Assembly: GCA_964483245.1 (NCBI GenBank)
Contig: CAZABP010000101.1
Span: 1-5,941 of the forward strand
Reading direction: 5' to 3'
DNA: 5,941 nucleotides
Origin: CAZABP01 sp964483245
Lineage (GTDB): Bacteria; Planctomycetota; UBA1135; UBA2386
Both the position numbers and the translations under genes were made by a program. The notes below the pieces were generated by a model. That model had not been told where the DNA came from and did no database searches. It saw only the letters and a list, made by a program, of their open reading frames with translations. This document shows positions 1-4,999 of this stretch, in pieces (the stretch's first letter is position 1; every line of letters starts with the position of its first letter).

Positions 1-1158
1 GCGGTTGCCCAGATGGTCGATGTCGTCGATCTCCCCCTGGCCGCGACGCTGCTTCAGCAGGTACTTGATCGCCTCGACGAAGTCGACCGGCAGCAGCGTC
101 ATCTCGGTCTCGGGGATGTTGAGACCGAACTTGCGGTTGAGCCGGAAGCGGCCGACGCGGCCCAGGCGGTAGCGCGTCGCGTCGAAGAACTTCTCCTGGA
201 ACAGCTCACGGGCCTTGTCGAGCTGGGCCGGATTGCCGGGGCGCAGGCGGCTGTAGATCCGCAGCAGCGCCTCCTCGTGCGACTTGTGCGCGTCCTCACG
301 CAGCGTGTTGAGGATCAGGAAGTCCTCCGGCTCGCGCAGCACGAGGATCTCCTTCAGCTCGCTGCCGGCGATCGCGGTCGAGGCCTCCTGCGTGATCTCC
401 TCGCCGCTGCGCACGAACGGCTCGCCGCTGGCGGCGTCCATGATGTCGCCGACGGCGTACGCGCCGACCAGCTCCTCGGCGAACTTGGCATCCGGCGTCG
501 TCTTCTTCCGGACCACCTTCTCGACGTCGTAGAACTCCTGCAGGATCGCGGCATCGCTCGACAGCCGCTGATCCATCGCGCGCAGCAGCGTCGTCGCCGG
601 GAACTTGCCCGACTGGTCGATGCGGACCGCCAGCGCGTCCTTCTTGGTGACGTTGATCTCGATCCAGCTGCCGCGCTCGGGGATCACCCAGCACGAGTGC
701 AGCCGCTTCTCCCCGGTGTGCAGCTCGACCGAGAAGTCGACGCCGGGCGAACGGTGCAGCTGACTGACCGTGACGCGCTCGGAGCCGTTCACGATGAACT
801 CGCCGCCCCCGATCATGATCGGGATCTCGCCGAGGTAGATGTCCTCCTCGACCGGCTCCGGCTTGACCAGACGGACGCGGATCTTGAACGGATACCCGTA
901 CGTCATCCGCAGCTTGCGGCACTCGTCAGGCGAGTAGCGCGGCCGCCCCAGCTCGAACGAGATGTACTCGAGGCAGAGGGTCTTGTCGTACGAGTAGATC
1001 GGGAAGACCTCGCGCAGCAGCGCCTCGAGTCCGATCGGACGGCGCTTGCTCGCGGGCACGTTCGCCTGCAGGAAATCCTCGTACGAGCGCGTCTGCATCT
1101 CGACGAGGTTGGGGATCTCCGAAACGTCCGAATAGCGGCCGTATCTGACGGTCTCCAT
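1..1158 (-). CDS. rpoB: RNA polymerase beta subunit, N-terminal 386 residues (partial, runs off left edge)
   Basis: RpoB forms one jaw and much of the catalytic core of RNA polymerase. The frame is open without interruption from an ATG at 1158 to the window edge, giving 386 residues; the C-terminal two thirds or more is outside. Recognisable beta signatures, in order: 'DVSEIPNLVEMQTRSYEDFL' (residues 11-30, start of the protrusion), 'SFELGRPRYSPDECRK' (67-82), 'YLGEIPIM' (108-115), 'FIVNGSERVTVSQLHRSPGV' (121-140), 'GSWIEI' (163-168), 'RLRPGNP' (304-310), 'VGRFRLNRKFGL' (335-346) and 'RRGQGEIDDIDHLGNR' (371-386), just before the rifampicin-binding region. The N-terminus is compact: the segment between the 'Y..PF' strand and 'GEIP' is shorter than in E. 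coli. The start is supported by an AGGTGG ribosome binding site and by alignment of the first conserved motif near residue 15. Identification is certain. The gene follows rplL after a long structured spacer. Confidence 0.98.
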   Translation of the reverse strand, partial: METVRYGRYSDVSEIPNLVEMQTRSYEDFLQANVPASKRRPIGLEALLREVFPIYSYDKTLCLEYISFELGRPRYSPDECRKLRMTYGYPFKIRVRLVKPEPVEEDIYLGEIPIMIGGGEFIVNGSERVTVSQLHRSPGVDFSVELHTGEKRLHSCWVIPERGSWIEINVTKKDALAVRIDQSGKFPATTLLRAMDQRLSSDAAILQEFYDVEKVVRKKTTPDAKFAEELVGAYAVGDIMDAASGEPFVRSGEEITQEASTAIAGSELKEILVLREPEDFLILNTLREDAHKSHEEALLRIYSRLRPGNPAQLDKARELFQEKFFDATRYRLGRVGRFRLNRKFGLNIPETEMTLLPVDFVEAIKYLLKQRRGQGEIDDIDHLGNR

Positions 1159-1161
1159 GCA

Positions 1162-1169
1162 CTCCACCT
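1162..1169 (-). promoter_or_regulatory. Ribosome binding site of rpoB
   Basis: Read on the minus strand, AGGTGGAG lies just before the ATG at 1158. The AGGTGG part matches the Shine-Dalgarno consensus AGGAGG at five of six positions, with six bases between it and the start codon. This fixes the rpoB start. Confidence 0.75.
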
Positions 1170-1225
1170 GCGCGTTGCGTGGCTGACCCGTCGCCTCGGC
1201 ACCAGGCGTACGAGCCGGAAGGTCG

Positions 1226-1249
1226 GAGTCCGTCCCGCGCACCGGACTC
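1226..1249 (-). other. Hairpin 4 of the rplL-rpoB spacer (7-bp stem)
   Basis: The arms GAGTCCG and CGGACTC are perfect inverted repeats separated by ten bases. It is the last strong hairpin before rpoB, about 70 bases upstream of the start codon. It has no U-tract after it, so it is not a standard intrinsic terminator. Confidence 0.55.
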
Positions 1250-1293
1250 GCCCGTTAGCAAAAATCGATCCAGAGGTCGCAAGCTAGTCCATC

Positions 1294-1315
1294 GAGGCTT
1301 GCCGTCGCAAGCCTC
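1294..1315 (-). other. Hairpin 3 of the rplL-rpoB spacer (9-bp stem, 4-nt loop)
   Basis: On the minus strand GAGGCTTGC, loop GACG, then GCAAGCCTC form a perfect stem. The sequence GCTTGCGAC recurs about 30 bases downstream (around 1277-1285), so GCAAGC could pair instead with the second GCTTGC. The T-run at 1264-1260 lies downstream of the second possible pairing. The two folds exclude each other, which is the layout of an attenuator, but the spacing to the T-run is long. Confidence 0.55.
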
Positions 1316-1333
1316 ATGGCGAGATTCCCACGC

Positions 1334-1361
1334 ACCCATGGCCGCAGCTTCGGCCATGGGT
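1334..1361 (-). other. Hairpin 2 of the rplL-rpoB spacer (11-bp perfect stem, 6-nt loop)
   Basis: ACCCATGGCCG and CGGCCATGGGT are exact reverse complements around the loop AAGCTG. This is the longest perfect stem in the window. It has no following U-tract, so a double-strand RNase site or pause/attenuation element is more likely than a simple terminator. That function is inferred from its position between rplL and rpoB. Confidence 0.6.
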
Positions 1362-1412
1362 CGGGGCACACCGGGCGCGTGCGCCGCGGCGGTGAGTCGT
1401 CCGGCGGCGATC

Positions 1413-1436
1413 CGCCCGGGACCGAAGCGCCGGGCG
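1413..1436 (-). other. Hairpin 1 of the rplL-rpoB spacer (7-bp stem with UUCG loop)
   Basis: On the minus strand CGCCCGG and CCGGGCG pair. The ten-base interior contains CTTCGG, a C(UUCG)G tetraloop, separated from the stem by a two-by-two mismatch. It starts 28 bases after the rplL stop and may protect the 3' end of an upstream transcript segment. Confidence 0.55.
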
Positions 1437-1464
1437 CGTCGGCCGGCCGGCGCATCGCCGAGGT

Positions 1465-1863
1465 CTACTTGACCTCGACTTCGGCACCCGCCTCGGTCAG
1501 CTTCTTCTTGATCTCCTCGGCCTCGGCCTTGGAGACACCCTCCTTGACCGGCTTTGGCGCCTCGTCGACCAGCGCCTTCGCCTCCTTGAGGCCAAGGCCG
1601 GTGATCTCGCGGACCACCTTGATCGCGTTGATCTTGTTCGCGCCGCCGCTCTTGAGGACGACGTCGAAGCTGGTCTTCTCCTCGGCCGGCGCGGCGGCAG
1701 CGCCACCCGCGGCCGCGATCGCGACCGGGGCCGCGGCGGAGACGCCCCAGCGGGCCTCCATCGCCTTGACCAGCTGAGCCGCCTTGCCCAGCGGCAGGGC
1801 GTCGATCTTGGTGAAGATTTCCTCGAGCTCGGGCTCGAGCGTCACGGTCTCTGCGTCGGACAT
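1465..1863 (-). CDS. rplL: Large ribosomal subunit protein L7/L12 (bL12)
   Basis: L12 dimers form the flexible stalk of the 50S subunit and recruit EF-Tu, EF-G and other GTPases; they attach to the C-terminal helix of L10. The 132-residue protein has a dimerising N-terminal helix region (about 5-40, 'IDALPLGKAAQLVKAMEARWG'), an Ala/Gly-rich hinge (about 43-60) and the conserved C-terminal domain (about 62-132). That domain contains 'FDVVLKSGGANKINAIKVVR', 'TGLGLKEAKALVD' and the ending 'EAGAEVEVK'. The ATG at 1863 was chosen because the L12 fold begins there; an open frame extends upstream into rplJ but lacks homology. A GGAG motif at 1876-1873 lies nine bases before the start. The stop is TAG, unlike the TGA of its upstream neighbours. 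The gene lies 68 bases after rplJ. Confidence 0.97.
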   Translation of the reverse strand: MSDAETVTLEPELEEIFTKIDALPLGKAAQLVKAMEARWGVSAAAPVAIAAAGGAAAAPAEEKTSFDVVLKSGGANKINAIKVVREITGLGLKEAKALVDEAPKPVKEGVSKAEAEEIKKKLTEAGAEVEVK

Positions 1864-1931
1864 CGGAAGCTGCTCCGTTTCGGATCTCGGGATCGGTGGG
1901 TTGGGAATCTCTGGGTCTGCAGGAGCAGGGC

Positions 1932-2477
1932 TCAGGTGGCGCCTGCGCTCTCCTGCTGCTTGTCGATGCGCGCCTGGATCACGCGCGCGAGGCCGCCGGC
2001 GACCCCTTGGACACAGGTCGCCAGCATCCGCGCCGGGCCGGAGATCGCGGTCGCGATCTGCCCACGCACGGTGTGCCGGTCCGGCATGTCGGCGATCATC
2101 CCGGCGAGCGATCCGGTGATCGCCTGCCCTTCGATGACGCCGCCGGCCACGGTGAACGGTGGCTCTTTCAGCTTCTGCGCCACCGTCGTCTCGCGCAGGA
2201 TCCGGGCGGCCGTGATCGCGCGCTCCTCGTCGGCGAACACGATCCCGCACTTGCCGGTCAGCGCGGCATCGATGTCGAGACCGGCGGCGCGGAACGCGCG
2301 CTGCGCCAGACGGTTGCGCACGACGCGCAGGCGCATGCCCTGCTTGCGGAACTGGTTGCGGATGTCCTCGGCCTGCGCCGCGGTCATCTTGTCGAACGAC
2401 ACGACGAGGCAGGAGCCCATCGACTGGACGTGACTCGCCAGCTCGTCGGCCAGGATCTCGTTGATCAGGTTCGGCAT
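1932..2477 (-). CDS. rplJ: Large ribosomal subunit protein L10 (uL10)
   Basis: L10 anchors the L12 stalk to 23S rRNA next to L11. The 181-residue product has the L10 layout: N-terminal rRNA-binding domain with 'INEILADELASHV' (5-17), 'CLVVSFDKMTAAQAEDIRNQFRKQG' as the central strand and helix, and 'LRVVRNRLAQRAF' (50-62). Next comes 'GKCGIVFADEE' (75-85) and a C-terminal helix (about 160-175, 'GGLARVIQARIDKQQ') of the kind that binds L12 dimers. It is about 16 residues longer than E. coli L10 (165), which is common outside gammaproteobacteria. The start is supported by GAGGAG at 2492-2487, nine bases before the ATG. The spacer before it is only 61 bases and is mostly a simple repeat, so no room is evident for a long L10 leader of the E. 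coli type. Confidence 0.96.
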   Translation of the reverse strand: MPNLINEILADELASHVQSMGSCLVVSFDKMTAAQAEDIRNQFRKQGMRLRVVRNRLAQRAFRAAGLDIDAALTGKCGIVFADEERAITAARILRETTVAQKLKEPPFTVAGGVIEGQAITGSLAGMIADMPDRHTVRGQIATAISGPARMLATCVQGVAGGLARVIQARIDKQQESAGAT

Positions 2478-2501
2478 CGTCGTCGTCTCCTCGGATCGCG
2501 C

Positions 2502-2548
2502 TCGGTCGGGTCGGTTCGGTCGGGTCGGCTCGGACGGGTCAGGTCAGG
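2502..2548 (-). repeat. Degenerate pentanucleotide tandem repeat at the rplA/rplJ junction
   Basis: About ten tandem units of TCGGN (plus strand), the last two being TCAGG, with two units shortened to four bases. The array fills most of the spacer and runs into the last codons and TGA stop of rplA. The RNA made from it is rich in C and poor in stable pairing (CCTGA, NCCGA units). It is unlike the other spacers in the window, which are full of hairpins. Confidence 0.7.
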
Positions 2549-3225
2549 TCGATCTGGATGCCCGGCCCCATCGTCGTGGAGACCGTGACCTTGCGGATGA
2601 ACACGCCCTTGGCCTGGGCGGGGCGCAGCGTCTTCAGGTGCTCGACGAACGTCGTCAGGTTGGCGACGAGATCGTCGGCGGCGAAGCCGCGGCGGCCGAT
2701 CGCTGCGTGCACGTTGGCGCCAGCGTCGGTGCGGAACTCGATCTTGCCGGCCTTGAACTCCTGCACCGCCTTGGCGACGTCGGCAGTCACGGTGCCGGCC
2801 TTCGGCGACGGCATCTTGCCCTGCGGGCCGAGTACGCGGCCGAGCTTGCCGACGTACTTCATCATGTCCGGGGCGGCGATCGTCATGTCGAAGTCGGTGA
2901 AGCCGCCTTCGATCTTGTCGGCGAGGTCCTTCCCGCCGACGAAGTCGGCGCCGGCCGCCAGGGCCTCTTTCGCCTTGTCCCCTTCGGCGAACACGGCGAT
3001 CCGCACGCTCTTGCCGATCCCCCTGGGCAGACTGACCGAACCGCGCACGAGCTGCTCGGTCTTCTTTGGATCGATGCCCAGACGCACGGCGACTTCGACG
3101 GCTTCTTCGAACTTCGCCGCCGGCAGGGACTTCATCAGCTCGATCCCCTCACCGGGCGGATAGCGCTTGCTGCGGTCGACTGCGGCGTGGGCCTTGCGGA
3201 AACGCTTGCTCGCGGGACGTGCCAT
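2539..3225 (-). CDS. rplA: Large ribosomal subunit protein L1 (uL1)
   Basis: L1 binds the mobile L1 stalk of 23S rRNA, helps release E-site tRNA, and in many bacteria represses its own operon by binding a similar structure on the rplK-rplA mRNA. The 228-residue product is full length (E. coli 234). It shows 'RYPPGEGIELMKSLPAAKFEEAVEVAVRLGID' as the first part of domain I, 'VRGSVSLPRGIGKSVRIAVF' (about 60-79), 'GRVLGPQGKMPSPKAGTVT' (about 129-147) and 'RTDAGANVHAAIGR' (about 165-178). It ends with 'QAKGVFIRKVTVSTTMGPG'. Domain I carries most of the RNA-binding surface. The ATG at 3225 has a GGAGAG site four bases upstream and lies 11 bases after the rplK stop, consistent with translational coupling. 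Its last three codons are part of a tandem repeat. Confidence 0.97.
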   Translation of the reverse strand: MARPASKRFRKAHAAVDRSKRYPPGEGIELMKSLPAAKFEEAVEVAVRLGIDPKKTEQLVRGSVSLPRGIGKSVRIAVFAEGDKAKEALAAGADFVGGKDLADKIEGGFTDFDMTIAAPDMMKYVGKLGRVLGPQGKMPSPKAGTVTADVAKAVQEFKAGKIEFRTDAGANVHAAIGRRGFAADDLVANLTTFVEHLKTLRPAQAKGVFIRKVTVSTTMGPGIQIDLT

Positions 3226-3236
3226 CGTGCTCTCCG

Positions 3237-3659
3237 TCAGACGACCTGGATCCCCGCCGAGCGGGCCGTGCCTTCGACCATGCGCACGGCAGCCTCGAGG
3301 CTCGCCGCGTTCAAGTCCGCCATCTTCAGCTTGGCGATCTCCTCGACGTCCTGCCGGCTGACCGTGCCAGCGACCTGACTGCCCGGCGTTGCGGCGCCGG
3401 ACGCCAGCTTCGCCGCGCGCTTGAGCAGCACGGCGGCCGGCGGCGACTTCAACACGAACGAGAACGTGCGGTCTTTGTAGACCGAGATCACGACCGGGAT
3501 GATCAGCCCGTTGCGATCGCGCGTGGCGTCGTTGAACTCACGCACGAACTGCCCGATGTTGACGCCGTGCTGGCCGAGCGCAGGCCCGACCGGTGGCGCC
3601 GGAGTGGCTTGACCACCCGGGCACTGCAGCTTGATGACAGCGGTGACTTCTTTCGCCAT
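3237..3659 (-). CDS. rplK: Large ribosomal subunit protein L11 (uL11)
   Basis: L11 binds 23S rRNA in the GTPase-associated centre with L10 and takes part in factor binding, thiostrepton sensitivity and the stringent response. The 140-residue product (E. coli 142) has the N-terminal domain with the proline helix 'GQATPAPPVGPALGQHGVNI' (16-35), 'IPVVISVYKDRTFSFVLKSPPAAVLLK' in the middle and the rRNA-binding C-terminal domain with 'VSRQDVEEIAKLKMADLNAAS' and 'MVEGTARSAGI' (127-137). The open frame extends ten residues upstream, but the ATG at 3659 gives the standard 'MAKEVTAVIKLQ' start. It is preceded by GAGGA at 3669-3665 with five bases of spacing. A candidate L1-binding hairpin overlaps that site. 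The gene begins a sub-operon with its own likely promoter. Confidence 0.98.
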   Translation of the reverse strand: MAKEVTAVIKLQCPGGQATPAPPVGPALGQHGVNIGQFVREFNDATRDRNGLIIPVVISVYKDRTFSFVLKSPPAAVLLKRAAKLASGAATPGSQVAGTVSRQDVEEIAKLKMADLNAASLEAAVRMVEGTARSAGIQVV

Positions 3660-3668
3660 GTTCGTCCT

Positions 3669-3707
3669 CGTGGTCCAGGCGGCCGGCACGAGGCGCGGCC
3701 TCCCACG
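3669..3707 (-). promoter_or_regulatory. Candidate L1-binding mRNA element (23S rRNA mimic) over the rplK ribosome binding site
   Basis: On the transcript, CGTGG (3707-3703) pairs with CCACG (3673-3669). An unequal internal loop follows (GA at 3702-3701 against TGGA at 3677-3674), then GGC (3700-3698) pairs with GCC (3680-3678) below a 17-base apical part. The 5' strand GTGGGAGGC is identical to nine bases of the E. coli 23S rRNA L1-stalk sequence as I recall it. There, too, GGUGG/CCACC and GGCU/AGCC helices flank an unequal internal loop. The last base of the outer helix is the first base of the rplK GAGGA site, so binding would block translation. Known biology: L1 represses rplK-rplA in E. 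coli. The site here is inferred. A competing small hairpin (3690-3702) is possible. Confidence 0.65.
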
Positions 3708-3724
3708 TCAGGGATGCTCTGCGG

Positions 3725-3740
3725 CGGGCGCAGACGCCCG
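3725..3740 (-). other. Hairpin in the rplK leader (6-bp stem, 4-nt loop)
   Basis: CGGGCG and CGCCCG pair around a four-base loop. A 12-base palindrome, CCGGAGCTCCGG (3738-3749), lies directly upstream on the transcript and overlaps it by three bases, so the two cannot form fully together. There is no U-tract after either. The role is unknown; they fold the 5' part of the leader ahead of the candidate L1 element. Confidence 0.45.
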
Positions 3741-3764
3741 GAGCTCCGGAGCGGAGGGGCGGGG

Positions 3765-3793
3765 ATTGAACGGAGCATGCCTCCGTCAGTCAA
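3765..3793 (-). promoter_or_regulatory. Likely sigma70-type promoter for rplK-rplA-rplJ-rplL, inside an inverted repeat
   Basis: On the minus strand, TTGACT (3793-3788; five of six to TTGACA) and TTCAAT (3770-3765; four of six to TATAAT) are separated by exactly 17 bases. Transcription would start near 3760-3756, giving a leader of about 100 bases that contains further hairpins (3725-3740) and the candidate L1 site. The promoter begins 22 bases after the nusG stop. An internal promoter before rplK is also known in E. coli. The -35 to -10 interval forms a dyad (ACGGAG/CTCCGT arms, with outer TTGA/TCAA), which could be an operator or an RNA hairpin when read through from nusG. Confidence 0.55.
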
Positions 3794-3814
3794 TGCCCTG
3801 TTCCGCCCTGCCGG

Positions 3815-4345
3815 TCAGATCGGTTCGACCTCCCAGTAGCCGAGCGAGACCGGCGTCGCGCGGCCGAAGATCGTGACGGCGACCTCGAGCGTCCCCTTCT
3901 CCGGGTTCACTTCCTCGACGACCGCGTCGATGTTCTCGAACGGGCCCTGCTTGATCTTGACGCGGTCCCCCTTCTGGAACGTGACCGCCATCTTCGGCTG
4001 CTCCTGGCTCTGGTCCATCTTGCGCAGCACGGTCTCGACCTCTTCGGGCCGCATCGGCGTCGGCGTCTGGTGCGAGCCGACGAAGTCGCCGAACCCGGGC
4101 GTCTCGCGCAGCGCGAACCAGACCTGGTCGTTCAACTCCATCTTGACCATCAGGTAGCCCGGATACAGCTTGCGCTTCTTGATCCGGCGCTTGCCTTCGC
4201 GGTGCTCGGCGACGGTCTCGGTCGGGACGACGATCTCCGGGACGAACTGGTCCAGGCCGCCCTGCTTCAGGCGCTTGATCATCCCCTCGCGGATGCGGTC
4301 TTCGCGGCCGGCCTGGACGCGCAGGAAGTACCAGTCCGCCACCAT
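3815..4345 (-). CDS. nusG: Transcription elongation/antitermination factor NusG
   Basis: NusG binds the RNA polymerase clamp with its N-terminal domain, and its C-terminal KOW domain contacts Rho or ribosomal protein S10, linking transcription to termination or translation. The 176-residue product (E. coli 181) has the NGN domain at about 4-110, with 'WYFLRVQAGREDRIRE', 'KRKLYPGYLMVKMELND' (57-73) and 'RETPGFGDFVG' (80-90). After a short linker comes the KOW domain (about 125-176) with 'GDRVKIKQGPFENIDAVVEEV' and 'FGRATPVSLGYWEVEPI'. The open frame extends 98 codons further up inside secE but without homology. The ATG at 4345 shares its A with the secE stop (TGATG), so the two genes are translationally coupled. 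The 'TPTPM' segment after the NGN core is reminiscent of planctomycete NusG. Confidence 0.97.
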   Translation of the reverse strand: MVADWYFLRVQAGREDRIREGMIKRLKQGGLDQFVPEIVVPTETVAEHREGKRRIKKRKLYPGYLMVKMELNDQVWFALRETPGFGDFVGSHQTPTPMRPEEVETVLRKMDQSQEQPKMAVTFQKGDRVKIKQGPFENIDAVVEEVNPEKGTLEVAVTIFGRATPVSLGYWEVEPI

Positions 4346-4785
4346 CAGATCCGGCCCCCCATCGCGCGCGTCAGCACCTGCGCCAGCACGATGTCGGCGA
4401 GCGTCAGGAACACGAGCAGCAGCAGCACCGTGACGACGACGGCCAGCGCGCCGTTCCAGGTCTCCTGCGTCGTCGGCCAGGTCACCTTGCGCAGCTCCGT
4501 CTCGGTCTCGATCAGCGTGTCGGCGATCTTCGGGCGGTTCAGCACGCGCAGCGTGAACCACGCGGAGGCCGCCAGCAGCAGCATCGAGACCACGAATGCG
4601 AGGTCGATCTTGCCGAACAGCGGGAACGAGTCGACCCACGGGTCGGCCAGCGCCGGGCTCCAGCTCACGAACAGGCCGCGCAGGAACACCGGGAACCCGC
4701 CCCAGAAGCCGTAGGCGAGCAGGCCGACGATGGTCCAGAACGCGAACATGCGCGCGAACCGGCCTTGGTCCTTCTTGTATGCCAT
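4345..4785 (-). CDS. secE: Preprotein translocase subunit SecE, long three-helix form
   Basis: SecE clamps the SecY channel in the inner membrane and is essential for protein export. The 146-residue product carries the family hallmark 'ETELRKVTWPTTQETW' (95-110), an amphipathic cytoplasmic helix, followed by the conserved membrane helix (about 112-138). Two more hydrophobic segments precede it (about 13-38 and 62-82), giving three in all like E. coli SecE; many bacteria have a single-helix SecE of about 60 residues. The loop between helices 1 and 2 (about 40-60) contains 'WSPALADPWVDSFPLFGKID'. An in-frame TGA a few codons upstream limits the start to the ATG at 4785. No clear Shine-Dalgarno motif precedes it, which is unusual in this window. 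The gene lies 47 bases after tRNA-Trp and overlaps nusG by one base. Confidence 0.95.
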   Translation of the reverse strand: MAYKKDQGRFARMFAFWTIVGLLAYGFWGGFPVFLRGLFVSWSPALADPWVDSFPLFGKIDLAFVVSMLLLAASAWFTLRVLNRPKIADTLIETETELRKVTWPTTQETWNGALAVVVTVLLLLVFLTLADIVLAQVLTRAMGGRI

Positions 4786-4832
4786 GGGATCTGCGGGTGG
4801 CTCGAGTCAGCGGCGTTGGTGAAAGAACAGGC

Positions 4833-4908
4833 TGGCACGGCAGGAAGGACTTGAACCCTCAACCCCCTGATTTGGAATCAGGCGCTCTACCAATTGAGCT
4901 ACTGCCGT
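4833..4908 (-). tRNA. tRNA-Trp (anticodon CCA)
   Basis: A complete cloverleaf on the minus strand. The 7-bp acceptor stem is ACGGCAG/CTGCCGT, the D arm GCTC/GAGC with AATTGGTA as loop, and the anticodon stem CCTGA/TCAGG with loop TTCCAAA, which places CCA (4875-4873) as anticodon and reads UGG. A five-base variable loop and the T arm GAGGG/CCTTC with TTCAAGT follow. The discriminator base is G and the 3' CCA is encoded (4835-4833). It sits between tuf and secE, an arrangement found in many bacteria. No separate promoter is evident, so it is probably cut out of the tuf-secE-nusG transcript, leaving secE mRNA with a new 5' end. Confidence 0.98.
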
Positions 4909-4931
4909 ACGCGTGCACCGGCACCGGGCCA

Positions 4932-4950
4932 CCGATCCCGCCGGGATCGG
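4932..4950 (-). other. Hairpin before tRNA-Trp (8-bp stem, 3-nt loop)
   Basis: CCGATCCC and GGGATCGG pair around a three-base loop, 23 bases upstream of the tRNA 5' end. It has no U-tract after it, so termination is not expected. It may assist transcript processing around the tRNA. Confidence 0.5.
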
Positions 4951-4977
4951 GGCGACGGCGCCGGGCGTGGGCTCACC

Positions 4978-4999
4978 GGACCTCCGCTGCGGGAGGTCC
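4978..4999 (-). other. Hairpin right after the tuf stop codon (8-bp perfect stem, 6-nt loop)
   Basis: GGACCTCC and GGAGGTCC are exact reverse complements separated by six bases, beginning four bases after the tuf TGA. The following RNA is GC-rich with no U-run, so it is not a standard intrinsic terminator. A 3'-end stabiliser or partial stop for tuf mRNA is possible, which would let tuf be made in excess of secE-nusG. Confidence 0.5.

Larger units (their letters stand above)
1159..1464 (-). other. 306-nt gene-free spacer between rplL and rpoB, rich in hairpins
   Basis: No believable gene lies here: the open frames that cross it continue into rpoB out of frame and have no family resemblance. 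On the transcribed strand it contains four separate inverted repeats (1413-1436, 1334-1361, 1294-1315, 1226-1249). It also has a short AT-rich island around 1251-1290 ending in a run of five T (1264-1260). In E. coli the rplL-rpoB gap is of similar length and holds a partial terminator (attenuator) and an RNase III processing site, which set the ratio of ribosomal proteins to polymerase subunits. The same role here is inferred from position and structure only. No hairpin is directly followed by a U-tract. Confidence 0.7.

Noticed and set aside
13..1287. Long plus-strand open frame (424 codons) opposite rpoB
   Set aside because: It is antisense to a certain rpoB reading frame, is low-complexity in Leu/Arg/Asp/Glu/Val, and matches no family I know. 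GC-rich codon bias on the other strand explains its openness.
926..1369. Minus-strand frame in the rplL-rpoB spacer starting near the 11-bp hairpin
   Set aside because: Its ATG lies inside or beside the hairpin stem, it has no ribosome binding site, and it runs deep into rpoB in another frame. The sequence is better explained as RNA structure.
2461..3378. Plus-strand open frame of 305 codons opposite rplA
   Set aside because: Antisense to rplA and the start of rplK, with no recognisable domain; it is a shadow of the biased third codon positions.
3503..3793. Possible small gene in the nusG-rplK spacer (ATG near 3778 after GGAGG)
   Set aside because: The GGAGG is only one base from that ATG, too close to be used, and the frame overlaps rplK out of phase with an Arg/Ser/Pro-rich composition. 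The GGAGG belongs to the promoter-spanning dyad.
3815..4639. Extended 274-residue NusG frame
   Set aside because: The extra 98 residues lie out of frame inside secE and resemble nothing. The ATG at 4345, overlapping the secE stop, gives a normal NusG.
4932..4999. Intrinsic terminators after tuf
   Set aside because: The stems are good, but no U-run follows either one, and the downstream genes show no separate promoter, so full termination is not supported.
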